Origin: Bacteriovoracaceae bacterium UBA3083
Lineage (GTDB): Bacteria; Bdellovibrionota; Bacteriovoracia; Bacteriovoracales; Bacteriovoracaceae
NCBI GenBank assembly: GCA_002366565.1
Contig: DFBJ01000012.1
Coordinates: 558,001-622,000 of the forward strand
Direction: 5' to 3'
Length of the DNA stretch: 64,000 nt
Shown one piece after another: positions 51,755 through 60,169 of the stretch. The notes below the pieces were generated by a model. It was given only the letters and a program-made list of their open reading frames with translations. It did no database searches and had not been told where the DNA came from. Position 1 is the first letter of the stretch. Every line of letters starts with the position of its first letter. Position numbers and translations under genes: made by a program.

Positions 51755-52329
51755 GGAACATCTCCCCAGAAGTAACCTACCCTAAAGATAAATGTATATT
51801 GTTCAAAAGCTGTTTTGTAGTAACGCGGACCCATCATTAGAAAAACGCGATCACTTAAAAACACATTATAAGCAAGATCAAATTTTCGAACTTCTCTAGT
51901 CTTTATAGTATCGAGCCCTTGTCCATCATCTAAACTATATAATCCTCCACCGAATCCTGCAGTAAATATAAACTGTCCAATAGGAGTAAAGAAGCCAACC
52001 TTCAAGTTGCCTAGGGCTGATAGTCTTCGATATTTAAGATTAAAATCTGTATTTGCAGAAGTAGTTGGCTCAAAGTTAAACCTGTCTAGATGAATACTTG
52101 GTGATAACTTTACAAGATAATCCCACCTTCTCAACCCCTTAGGGTGTTCAACTTGCCTTATAGAAGCAGAGACATTTCCAAGTTTTTCTTTTAGCTCATA
52201 ATTATTACCTTCAATACCTGCGTCTACATCATTGTATTTCATGTGAACAGTTCCTGCGTTAAAAATAGAGCAGGAAGTAAATGATATAGAAAGAAAGATA
52301 AAGAAAATAACTTTTATCATAATACTCAT
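51751..52329 (-). CDS. lipoprotein with barrel-like beta structure
   Basis: 192 aa with a lipobox (SFTSC, C20). The mature part has alternating hydrophobic strands (WDYLVKLSPSIHLDRFNFEP, LGNLKVGFFTPIGQFIFTAGFGGGLYSL in part, RVFLMMGPRYYKTAF) and resembles proteins annotated as outer-membrane lipoproteins of barrel type. No function known. It is the last gene of the minus-strand run, seven bases after recQ. Confidence 0.72.
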   Translation of the reverse strand: MSIMIKVIFFIFLSISFTSCSIFNAGTVHMKYNDVDAGIEGNNYELKEKLGNVSASIRQVEHPKGLRRWDYLVKLSPSIHLDRFNFEPTTSANTDFNLKYRRLSALGNLKVGFFTPIGQFIFTAGFGGGLYSLDDGQGLDTIKTREVRKFDLAYNVFLSDRVFLMMGPRYYKTAFEQYTFIFRVGYFWGDVP

Positions 52330-52336
52330 AAGTTAA

Positions 52337-54256
52337 TTAAAGAAGGTCCATAAACTTTTTACTATACTTCTTCAACTTTGCTTTCCCGACTCCGTGTAAT
52401 TCAGAGAATTCTTTAGCTGAACTTGGTTTACTTTTAACAATTTCAAGTAAAGTGGTGTCATGAAATATTTTATACGCTGGTATTTTTTTACTCTTTGCAA
52501 TTGAGCGCCTTAGCTCTCTCAATTTTTCGAAGAGGACTCTCTCTTGTGTATCCATTGTAAAATCAGTAACAGGAGAAAAGCTTCTAGTTCTTACAGTCTT
52601 TGCTTTACGTGGGGCCCTCTTTTTTCTAGGGGCCTTAGGTTTTCTTATTTTTGGAGGAGTTGACCTTGTGAGATCAGTCCTCATATAAACCTTGTCTTCA
52701 CCTTCAAGAACTTTAAGGCTGCGCTTAGTGAGAACAAGAGAGGAACCTTTATCAAACTTAACATCAACTAAGCCAGATGCAAGAGCAATCCTGTGGATTT
52801 CCTTCCATTTAGCAAGAGAAACACCTGAACCTTGTCCAAAGTTAGGTAGGTTCATATACTCTTGATACTTGAAGTCTTCTTCTCCCATTAAGAATGCGAG
52901 AACTAACTCAATGCTCATTTTTTGATCTACTCTATAGATTGAACTTAAATATATAACCATTTCATCAGTAATATCTAAAAGCTCTTTTCCTTCGAGTGAC
53001 CCCTGACAAATATCACAATTTCCACAATACTCAGGATAATCTTCATCTAAATAGTTAAGAACAACCTCACGTCTACACCTTGTTGTCTCACATAGACCAA
53101 GCATAAGTTCAATATGGTGCTCTTCGACTCTTCTCTGAACTATACTTCTTGTCCCTTTTCTTACAAGGTGCTTTAAAACTGCAGAATCTCTTCGACAGTA
53201 AACCATCCACGCACAGGCACTAAGGCCATCTCGTCCCGCCCTACCGGTCTCTTGATAATAAGACTCAATACTTTTAGGTAAATCTAAGTGAGCTACAAAT
53301 CTCACATCAGGTTTATCAATCCCCATACCAAAAGCGATAGTTGCGACAATGATGACACCTTCTTTTGATAGGAATTCATTTTGAACTTTTTTTCTTTTAC
53401 TAGCACTCATTCCGGCATGGTAACCATAGGCTACGAAACCATTTTCAGATAAGAAAGTAGCTGTTTCTTCAACCTTTCTTCTTGATAAGCAGTAAACTAT
53501 TCCAGAGTCTTCTACATCGAATCGCTCTAAAAAATTCAATAATTGAACTTGAGGATCATCATTCTTAAGTTCTATTTCATATGAGATATTTTCTCTATCA
53601 AAGCTACTTAGAAATACTCTAGCATTTTCTAGGCCTAGCTCTTTTGCAATAGTTTTTCGAGAGTTAATATCCGCAGTTGCAGTCAAAGCAATGCGCGGAA
53701 CTCCCTCAAAATTGCTTTTTAAAACCGATAAGTTCATATACTCAGGTCTAAAGTCTGGTCCCCACTTAGAGACACAGTGGGCCTCATCAATAGCAATAAC
53801 AGACACCTTAAGTGACGAAAGTAGTCTTAGTGTATACGGCTGAAGTAAACGCTCAGGAGCAAGGTAAAGAAGGTCTATCTCTTCATTAACAAGGGCCTCT
53901 TCAATCTCTCTTCCCTCATCTCTTGATAAAGAACTATTTAGATAGGCTGCTCTCACTCCCATTTCGTTAAGAGTGGAAACTTGATCCTCCATAAGTGAGA
54001 TTAGAGGAGATATAACAATCCCTACACCATCCCTGACGAGAGCTGGTATTTGATAACAGAGAGACTTTCCTCCACCTGTAGGCATCAATGCTAAAACATC
54101 ACGCCCTTCTAGTATTTCATTAATAATCTTCTCTTGATGAAGACGAAACTCATTATGCCCAAATACACTTTTTAGCACTTCAAGAGCACTATCTTTATAT
54201 TGGTCCGAGTTAAAAAATGAAAAGCTTAAATTCTCAAATTGATCAGAATCATTCAT
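52337..54256 (-). CDS. recQ: ATP-dependent DNA helicase RecQ
   Basis: 639 aa. Superfamily 2 helicase motifs: Walker A MPTGGGKSLCYQ (K64), DEAH in VIAIDEAHCVSKWG, SAT-like LTATAD, and motif VI QETGRAGRDGLSA. A Zn-binding Cys set (CETTRCRR ... CGNCDIC) and winged-helix RQC region follow, then a basic linker rich in Arg/Lys/Pro (about 525-560) and a C-terminal HRDC domain. It unwinds 3'-to-5' in recombination and repair. Full length. It shares a transcription unit with flanking genes, but a 54-base gap upstream could hold its own promoter. Confidence 0.97.
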   Translation of the reverse strand: MNDSDQFENLSFSFFNSDQYKDSALEVLKSVFGHNEFRLHQEKIINEILEGRDVLALMPTGGGKSLCYQIPALVRDGVGIVISPLISLMEDQVSTLNEMGVRAAYLNSSLSRDEGREIEEALVNEEIDLLYLAPERLLQPYTLRLLSSLKVSVIAIDEAHCVSKWGPDFRPEYMNLSVLKSNFEGVPRIALTATADINSRKTIAKELGLENARVFLSSFDRENISYEIELKNDDPQVQLLNFLERFDVEDSGIVYCLSRRKVEETATFLSENGFVAYGYHAGMSASKRKKVQNEFLSKEGVIIVATIAFGMGIDKPDVRFVAHLDLPKSIESYYQETGRAGRDGLSACAWMVYCRRDSAVLKHLVRKGTRSIVQRRVEEHHIELMLGLCETTRCRREVVLNYLDEDYPEYCGNCDICQGSLEGKELLDITDEMVIYLSSIYRVDQKMSIELVLAFLMGEEDFKYQEYMNLPNFGQGSGVSLAKWKEIHRIALASGLVDVKFDKGSSLVLTKRSLKVLEGEDKVYMRTDLTRSTPPKIRKPKAPRKKRAPRKAKTVRTRSFSPVTDFTMDTQERVLFEKLRELRRSIAKSKKIPAYKIFHDTTLLEIVKSKPSSAKEFSELHGVGKAKLKKYSKKFMDLL

Positions 54257-54310
54257 GAGTAAATACTAACATGTGTGAATATTGAAGTACTAGAGCTAGA
54301 TCTAAAAAAA

Positions 54311-54886
54311 TTATGATGCCATACTAGTAAGTGGTGGTTTAGTAAGAATATGTAAGATTGTTGTCTCTATCAAAGGATTAGCTTCTCTAAGCTCTTCCCT
54401 ATCTACAAAAAGCTTTAGGTCATCTTTCGCTACAACAAGAGACTCGCCATGCGTTACTTTCTTCCAAGAAGACTCTTCGTCACTATAATCAAGAACAAAG
54501 TATTCTTTATCCGCTACAATGCTTCCTTTAAAAGGAATATTTCTCCAATCTGAACAGTCAATTAAAGTTTGGAAATCTTCATCTGATACATCTTGGAAAT
54601 ATTCGTTCCAAATTTCATTTTCTTGCTCTTCAAATTCATTATTCATAGAGTTATAACTTTTCCAAAAGAATAAATGAAAAAGAATGACAGCACTTGACCA
54701 GATTTGCCATGTTATTCCACTTTCAGAGCTAAGGGTTAAGAAAGATCCTAGAGCAAATATAGCAAACACCTGAAGAACTCGAGTAAACTGAGGGAGTTTT
54801 GTCATCGCACTCACTAAGAGAAAACCGTAAGTTAAATGAAAAAAAACTTGATCAATATCCATAGAGTCTAAATTGCTAACTATCAT
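54311..54886 (-). CDS. membrane protein with Popeye-like layout
   Basis: 191 aa. The N-terminal 85 residues contain three membrane helices (IDQVFFHLTYGFLLVSAM, VLQVFAIFALGSFLTLS, TWQIWSSAVILFHLFFW). The cytosolic part begins with an acidic helix, then FQTLIDCSDWRNIPFKGSIVADKE (in part) and more strands, resembling the first half of a cNMP-binding roll. Three helices plus a cNMP-like domain is the layout of Popeye (POPDC) proteins, which have bacterial members; here the ligand-binding cassette is short and cAMP residues are not evident. It sits six bases after the CBS-protein gene in the same operon. Confidence 0.65.
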   Translation of the reverse strand: MIVSNLDSMDIDQVFFHLTYGFLLVSAMTKLPQFTRVLQVFAIFALGSFLTLSSESGITWQIWSSAVILFHLFFWKSYNSMNNEFEEQENEIWNEYFQDVSDEDFQTLIDCSDWRNIPFKGSIVADKEYFVLDYSDEESSWKKVTHGESLVVAKDDLKLFVDREELREANPLIETTILHILTKPPLTSMAS

Positions 54887-54892
54887 AATCTC

Positions 54893-55831
54893 CTAGTCCA
54901 ATTTTAATTTTGAACAAATAAAACTCAACATTTCAAGGATAGAAACAATTGAGATTGGATAACCTACCTGATTACATACTAACACATTTCTATATTTAAA
55001 TTTATTCATGTTCTTTATTGCCACAGCTAACACCTCTTGCTCTAGAAGTTTATGAGGAGCTGCAGTCATAATTTCGGAGACAAGAGTCTTTTCAAAATCA
55101 ACTTGACCGTAACACTTATTTAAAAGGTCTTTGGCTGTTAAAATTCCTCTCATCTCGGTCTCATACTCCATAAGTATAATACTTGAAGTAAGCTCTCTTT
55201 TCATTAACCTTACAGCTTCACCTAAACTTACAGAAACATCACAAAAAATAGCCTCATTAAACATGACTTTCCGTATTGGTGTTTCAAAGATATGCGTGGT
55301 TAAATCAACATCTTCTCCATTTGTCTCATCAAAGTTAGTGCGCTCTTGTAAATAGACTCCATTGTCTGACCAATTTACTTTTACACTATACTCTTCAAGG
55401 TCTTTCTCAAAACGATTTGAGGCAAAACGTAAAAGGTCCTTTAGAAGCAGAAGTCTTATCTTCTCACCATCTTTTACAAGCATATGCCGAAGTTTCTTAG
55501 CTCCCATAATTAAAATTGCTTCTAGTATCGTTTGATTTATCTCTAATACACGGGGGGAGAAATCGGCTATCTCTTCTAGAGTTCTATCTTTAAACTCTTC
55601 ATAATCACTACCGATAAACTTTAAGAACTCATCCTCCGTAGCGATACCTTCAATTTTATTCTCTCCGATAGCAAAGGTACTAACCTTCTTATCAGTAGCA
55701 AACTTAACTGCTTCACAAATGGTTGTACTTTTAGAAAAGAGTTTTATTTCGGCCAAATTGAGCTCAGAGAGAGGAGTTGAAAACTCCTCTTTTTTGATTA
55801 TTCTAAATTTATCAGAATAAGAATCTAGCAT
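54893..55831 (-). CDS. four-CBS-domain cytosolic protein
   Basis: 312 aa with two pairs of CBS motifs: first pair about residues 20-130 (TTICEAVKFATDKKVSTFAIGENKIEGIAT; NQTILEAILIMGAKKLRHMLVKDGE, by ends), second about residues 190-305 (CDVSVSLGEAVRLMKRELTSSIILM; EVLAVAIKNMNKFKYRNVLVC, by ends). No effector domain is attached, so it is likely an adenine-nucleotide sensor acting on another protein. Two bases separate it from the thiolase gene. Partner unknown. Confidence 0.85.
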   Translation of the reverse strand: MLDSYSDKFRIIKKEEFSTPLSELNLAEIKLFSKSTTICEAVKFATDKKVSTFAIGENKIEGIATEDEFLKFIGSDYEEFKDRTLEEIADFSPRVLEINQTILEAILIMGAKKLRHMLVKDGEKIRLLLLKDLLRFASNRFEKDLEEYSVKVNWSDNGVYLQERTNFDETNGEDVDLTTHIFETPIRKVMFNEAIFCDVSVSLGEAVRLMKRELTSSIILMEYETEMRGILTAKDLLNKCYGQVDFEKTLVSEIMTAAPHKLLEQEVLAVAIKNMNKFKYRNVLVCNQVGYPISIVSILEMLSFICSKLKLD

Positions 55832-55833
55832 AA

Positions 55834-57108
55834 TTATTTCTCAAGAATTGCAGTAACTCCCATTCCACCTGCTGTGCAGATTGAAATAAGTCCTTTACCA
55901 GATCCCTTTTGATGAAGCATTTTAGCTAAAGAAGTAACAATTCGTGCTCCAGTAGCAGCAAACGGATGCCCTAGAGCCACACTTCCACCTTTAACATTTA
56001 ACTTAGCTCTATCAATTGACCCTAAAGCAGTATCAAGGCCTAACTTTTCTTTACAAAAATCTTCGTCTTCCCAGGCTTTTAAAGTGCAAAGAACTTGTGC
56101 TGCAAATGCTTCATGAATCTCATAGAAATCGAAATCTTGAAGTGACATATTAGCATTCTTTAACATTTTAGGTACTGCATATGCTGGAGCCATAAGAAGA
56201 CCTTCGTCATCTATATAGTTTACTGCTGCTGACTGAGAGTAAGTTAAGTAGGCCATCACATTTAAATTATTTTCTTTTGCGTAATCTTCACTACAAAGGA
56301 AAACACATGATGCTCCATCAGATAAGGGAGAACTATTTCCAGCAGTCAATGTTCCATTAGAGCTCTTATCAAAAGCTGTTCTAAGCTTATTAAGTTTTTC
56401 AAGTGAAGTGTCTCCACGAACAATATTATCTTTTTTCACGCCTGAACATGGAGTAACAAGGTCATCAAAAAATCCCTCTTGATATGCGGCTTCTGCTTTT
56501 TGGTGTGACTCTAAAGCAAGTTGATCCTGTTCAAATCTTGAAACCTTCCATCTCTTTGCCATTTCTTCACAGCTCTCCCCCATAGATTTACCTGTACGTG
56601 CTTCTTTAACAGCTGGTAGCTTAGGGAGAAGTTCAGCAGGAGAAAAACCTTTTAATGCTGACAGTTTTTGACCAAGAGTTTTTGCTCCGTTCAAACTTAA
56701 TAATCGATCTGAAAACTTTTTAGAAAACTCAATAGGAACATCACTATTAGTATCTACACCTCCAGCAATTGCACAATCAATTTGCCCGAGAGCGATTTTA
56801 TTTCCAAGTAGGACAGCAGCTTCTAAAGACGTTCCGCATGCCATCTGAATATCAAAAGCTGGAGTTTCAAATGATAGTCCACTTTCTATTGTACACTCTC
56901 TAGCAAGTGCAAAGTCTGCAGCGTGCTTCGAAACAGCGCCTAATGAAACCTCTCCTACAACTTTTCCTTCTAATGAAAGCTTTGTAACAAGAGACTTTAG
57001 AGCTGTACTCATTAGCTCCTTATTAGATACTCCCATATACTTAGATCCAGAACGACAAAAAGGAATTCTAGAACCATCAATAATACAAACTTTTCTAATT
57101 TCTGACAT
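55834..57108 (-). CDS. acetyl-CoA acyltransferase (thiolase)
   Basis: 424 aa thiolase. Active-site Cys in IQMACGTSLEAA, His in YEIHEAFAAQ, second Cys in ISICTAGGMGVTAILEK, and NVKGGSVALGHPFAATGAR near the end are all conserved. The size and N-terminal loops match the FadI-type beta-ketothiolase of fatty acid degradation rather than the short acetyl-CoA acetyltransferases. The frame is open further upstream, but the ATG at 57108 has GAGG six bases before it and starts just before the conserved domain. It leads the operon; no other beta-oxidation gene is adjacent. Confidence 0.93.
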   Translation of the reverse strand: MSEIRKVCIIDGSRIPFCRSGSKYMGVSNKELMSTALKSLVTKLSLEGKVVGEVSLGAVSKHAADFALARECTIESGLSFETPAFDIQMACGTSLEAAVLLGNKIALGQIDCAIAGGVDTNSDVPIEFSKKFSDRLLSLNGAKTLGQKLSALKGFSPAELLPKLPAVKEARTGKSMGESCEEMAKRWKVSRFEQDQLALESHQKAEAAYQEGFFDDLVTPCSGVKKDNIVRGDTSLEKLNKLRTAFDKSSNGTLTAGNSSPLSDGASCVFLCSEDYAKENNLNVMAYLTYSQSAAVNYIDDEGLLMAPAYAVPKMLKNANMSLQDFDFYEIHEAFAAQVLCTLKAWEDEDFCKEKLGLDTALGSIDRAKLNVKGGSVALGHPFAATGARIVTSLAKMLHQKGSGKGLISICTAGGMGVTAILEK

Positions 57109-57185
57109 AATAACCTCGTGTAAAACTATGATATAAAATAGATTTAATATGTAAATAAAATTCATCAAGGACCGATATAAGCCTT

Positions 57186-58463
57186 ATGAATAATGTATCA
57201 GTAGACAGTATTAGAAAGAACACCTGGAAAAAAAAGGCGACGATCATAACAATCAGTCTTGTTTCTCTTATTCTATTAATAAGATTCACAATCAGTTTCT
57301 TTTTTATGCAGTCTAATAATATTTCTAATTATATCATTCTTTTATATATTCTAGGCTTACTTTCTTTACTTACCTATATCAATAGATCAAAAGAGTATGA
57401 CAATGGAATTTTCGTTGCAATTCTTTTATCTTTTATCCCTATTTATACAAGAGCGAGCATTAGCGGAGGATTAGACTCTCCAGTTATAGCCTGGTTTACA
57501 ATATTACCTGTCATTTCATCCTTTCTTTTATCTAGAGAAAGAACTTATTTTACCTGTGCCCTCTCACTGGCCTTCATTGTTATAACATCTCAATTTTCAA
57601 TAATTAATTACATAGATTTGCCCATTGAAGAGCTATCATCTATATCAAAAATACTTATCTATATTTCTATAATTGTAACTGGTACTATTTTTTGCCTAGG
57701 TCATGGTAGAAGTCGTGAAGAAATGATGAACAGAATTGAAGACCAAAGAATGAGTATTTTATGTTCCTCAAGAAATATTGAATTAAGTCAATTAGCTTCT
57801 GGAATTGCTCAAGAAATAAACAACCCTCTTGCTGTTTTAAAGCTAAAGGCGAAGAAAATACAAAAAGAAACACTAGAAGACGCAGAGATACAAGATTCAA
57901 TAGAAACAGTTATCTCCATGTCAGAGAGAATATCTAAAGCAACTAAAGCTATGAAGAACCTCTCAAGGACTCAAAAGAATGAAAATGATATCCCTAAAGA
58001 GTCATTAGATTATATCTTTGAGAACATAATGACTCTTTGTGAAACAAAACTTAAGTATTCCAATGTAGAGCTAAAAGTAAAAAATGAAATTAAGGATATT
58101 GATGACTACAAGTTACCACTTAAACTAGGTCATATTCTATTAAACATTATCAATAATGCATACGATGCAGTTTTATCAGTAGCAAATAAGTGGATTGTGA
58201 TAAATGTTAAAGAGGAATCCGGACTAATCATTTTCAGAATAAGTGATAGCGGAACAGGGATTTCTGAAGACAAGCAAAACAAAATATTTACTCCATACTA
58301 TACAGATAAATCAAATCGTACAGGTCTTGGACTTAGTATAAGTAAGAATAAATTAATAAATATAGGAGGAGATATAACACTCGATACTAGTGCAGAAAAT
58401 ACAACTTTTGTTATTACTATCCCCGCAGAAAAGAGTGATCAAAATAATACAAATAAGATATGA
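57186..58463 (+). CDS. membrane histidine-kinase homologue lacking the phospho-acceptor His
   Basis: 425 aa. Residues 20-172 hold six predicted membrane helices without a periplasmic sensor domain. The dimerisation helix reads LASGIAQEINNPLAVL, where kinases of the NtrB-like group have GIAHEINNPL: residue 209 is Gln (codon CAA at 57810) in place of the autophosphorylated His. The ATP-binding domain is intact (N box LLNIINNAYDAV; G1 SDSGTGIS; F box; G2 RTGLGLSIS). It may bind ATP but cannot autophosphorylate in the usual way, so a pseudokinase or partner-dependent role is likely. No response regulator is adjacent in the same operon. Confidence 0.88.
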   Translation: MNNVSVDSIRKNTWKKKATIITISLVSLILLIRFTISFFFMQSNNISNYIILLYILGLLSLLTYINRSKEYDNGIFVAILLSFIPIYTRASISGGLDSPVIAWFTILPVISSFLLSRERTYFTCALSLAFIVITSQFSIINYIDLPIEELSSISKILIYISIIVTGTIFCLGHGRSREEMMNRIEDQRMSILCSSRNIELSQLASGIAQEINNPLAVLKLKAKKIQKETLEDAEIQDSIETVISMSERISKATKAMKNLSRTQKNENDIPKESLDYIFENIMTLCETKLKYSNVELKVKNEIKDIDDYKLPLKLGHILLNIINNAYDAVLSVANKWIVINVKEESGLIIFRISDSGTGISEDKQNKIFTPYYTDKSNRTGLGLSISKNKLINIGGDITLDTSAENTTFVITIPAEKSDQNNTNKI

Positions 58464-58525
58464 GCCTAATAGAAAGCAAATAAATAATATATATAGTTGT
58501 AGAAGTAGAAGTAACTGGAGGAAGA

Positions 58526-58669
58526 ATGAAATTAATGGGACAAATACATGACTATATTTTAGATTTATATGCTTTTATAATTCTCAGTGTAGACAAGAGA
58601 GATGATGAACTTACTCTCTTACTTGATTGTGAAGAGAGTTCTAACTTTTCAATATTTACCCAAGAGTAA
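58526..58669 (+). CDS. 47-aa miniprotein
   Basis: 48 codons with GGAGG five bases before the ATG. The product is acidic with a hydrophobic stretch (YILDLYAFIILSV) and one Cys. It follows the kinase homologue by 62 bases on the same strand and overlaps the convergent GDPD gene by 14 bases. No family recognised; the very strong SD is the main support. Confidence 0.5.
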   Translation: MKLMGQIHDYILDLYAFIILSVDKRDDELTLLLDCEESSNFSIFTQE

Positions 58670-59342
58670 CAATAGATGGAAAATCAGTTCCAATATAATC
58701 GACGCCCATTTGAACAAATGTATCTAGATCTTCAACTTTATTAACATTCCAAACAGTAACACTATAATTATGGTGGTGGCATAGCTCTACCAATGCTTGA
58801 TCAATTGTAGATACAGATATAGAAATACCATCTGCTCTAGATGTTTCAATTATATTTACAGCATTAACAGGCAGGCCATAAAGAAGGCACGCTGTTCTAA
58901 TTTTAGCGTCTATCTCTTTTATTTTTTTAATTATTCTATGGTTAAATGACTTAACTATTACTTTATGATGAATCTCTCTTTCTTTAATTACTTCTGCGAT
59001 TAGCTTTTCACAACCAACAGCTTTCACCTCAATAAAGAGAGTGAAGGAATATTGATTTAGTAATTCAAGAACTTCTTCCAAATAAGGAACTCTTTCACCA
59101 TCACCAGCATCTAAGCTTCTAATGTCTTCACTAGAGAGATCTTTAATTTTCCCTGTGCCATTAGTTGTTCTATCAACTGTATCATCATGAATAACAATCA
59201 ATCTATTATCAGCACTTAAATGAACATCAATTTCAATTGCCTTAAGCCCTAAGTTTAGAGCATAAGTGATACCTCCAATTGTATTCTCTGGCCTTTCACC
59301 TTTAGCGCCTCTATGTCCAAGCATTTTTGTACCATTAAACAA
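58656..59342 (-). CDS. glycerophosphodiester phosphodiesterase (GDPD/UgpQ-like)
   Basis: 228 aa. GHRGAKGERPENT, the EIDVHLSADNRLIVIHDDTVDRTTNG stretch (E-D-H metal and catalytic residues; quoted by part), FIEVKA and the final GVDYIGTDFP are the GDPD core. It hydrolyses glycerophosphodiesters to glycerol-3-phosphate and alcohol. There is no signal peptide, so it is cytosolic. The start is chosen as TTG 59342 because AAGGAG lies six bases before it; an ATG at 59369 has no SD and directly follows a TATAAA box, and the longest frame (59477) runs into the divergent gene. Confidence 0.88.
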   Translation of the reverse strand: MFNGTKMLGHRGAKGERPENTIGGITYALNLGLKAIEIDVHLSADNRLIVIHDDTVDRTTNGTGKIKDLSSEDIRSLDAGDGERVPYLEEVLELLNQYSFTLFIEVKAVGCEKLIAEVIKEREIHHKVIVKSFNHRIIKKIKEIDAKIRTACLLYGLPVNAVNIIETSRADGISISVSTIDQALVELCHHHNYSVTVWNVNKVEDLDTFVQMGVDYIGTDFPSIVTLG

Positions 59343-59440
59343 ATTGATCTCCTTAAATATTTCCTTCATATTACATAATTTATATACAAATGAAAACGAT
59401 AGCACTTGAAGTTCTTCACATTTAAATTGATAATTAGATA

Positions 59441-60169
59441 ATGAAACTTTTTGCTCTAATTTTATTTTTACTTTCAACTCTCACTTTTGGACAACAGAGA
59501 TCCAAATATTCTTTTTCTTTAGGAGGAGGAGGGATTTGGAAGCAAAATATCCGTAACGATAATCAGTATGACAACTCAGATAAGAGTAGTGAACTAAGAG
59601 CTATCCCCATGGGCAGAATAAAAGTAGGCCCTCTTCAAATAGCTGGGCCAAGTATAAAGCTAAAACTACCTAGATATAAGTTTATTTCTCCCTATATTGC
59701 AATTAAGAGATTTGGAGAAAGATATTATGGCCCAGGAATGGACTGGAGGAAAGACTCTTGGTTTGGTGAAGTTGGCTTGAATCTAATGATGTTTAAACTC
59801 TCCTACTCCAAAGACATACAAGGAAGGTCGTCAGGGGAGACGTTCAAACTTTCCTATAGTGGAAGACACTTTTTTGGTCCTCTCATGCTAAGCTATACCC
59901 TTTCCCAAAACTTTTTTGATAAAGAGTTTAGTAACTATTACTACGGGGTGAGGTCACATGAAGTCACTTCAACGAGACCTTACTACTCGCCTAGAAATGG
60001 AAGTTCAACAAGTCTATCAATTAGTCCAATTTGGAATATAACTAAAAGGTGGAGCCTCTTTAACTTAGTCAAGTTTACCTATCTAGGAAGTAAGATAAAG
60101 GACTCTCCGACTGTTGCAAGAGACTCATACTTCACAGTTATTTCAGGAATTACTTACAAGTTCTACTAG
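59441..60169 (+). CDS. MipA/OmpV-family outer-membrane protein
   Basis: 242 aa with a signal peptide (MKLFALILFLLSTLTFG). Strand-rich mature protein with FSLGGGGIWKQN, YYGPGMDWRKDSWFGEVGLN (in part), and NYYYGVRSHEVTSTRPYYSPR (in part), the latter typical of MipA/OmpV proteins; it ends ITYKFY with the terminal aromatic residue for barrel insertion. MipA-like proteins are structural barrels linked to murein hydrolase complexes in E. coli; here the specific role is unknown. Ends overlap the convergent gene by four bases. Confidence 0.85.
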   Translation: MKLFALILFLLSTLTFGQQRSKYSFSLGGGGIWKQNIRNDNQYDNSDKSSELRAIPMGRIKVGPLQIAGPSIKLKLPRYKFISPYIAIKRFGERYYGPGMDWRKDSWFGEVGLNLMMFKLSYSKDIQGRSSGETFKLSYSGRHFFGPLMLSYTLSQNFFDKEFSNYYYGVRSHEVTSTRPYYSPRNGSSTSLSISPIWNITKRWSLFNLVKFTYLGSKIKDSPTVARDSYFTVISGITYKFY

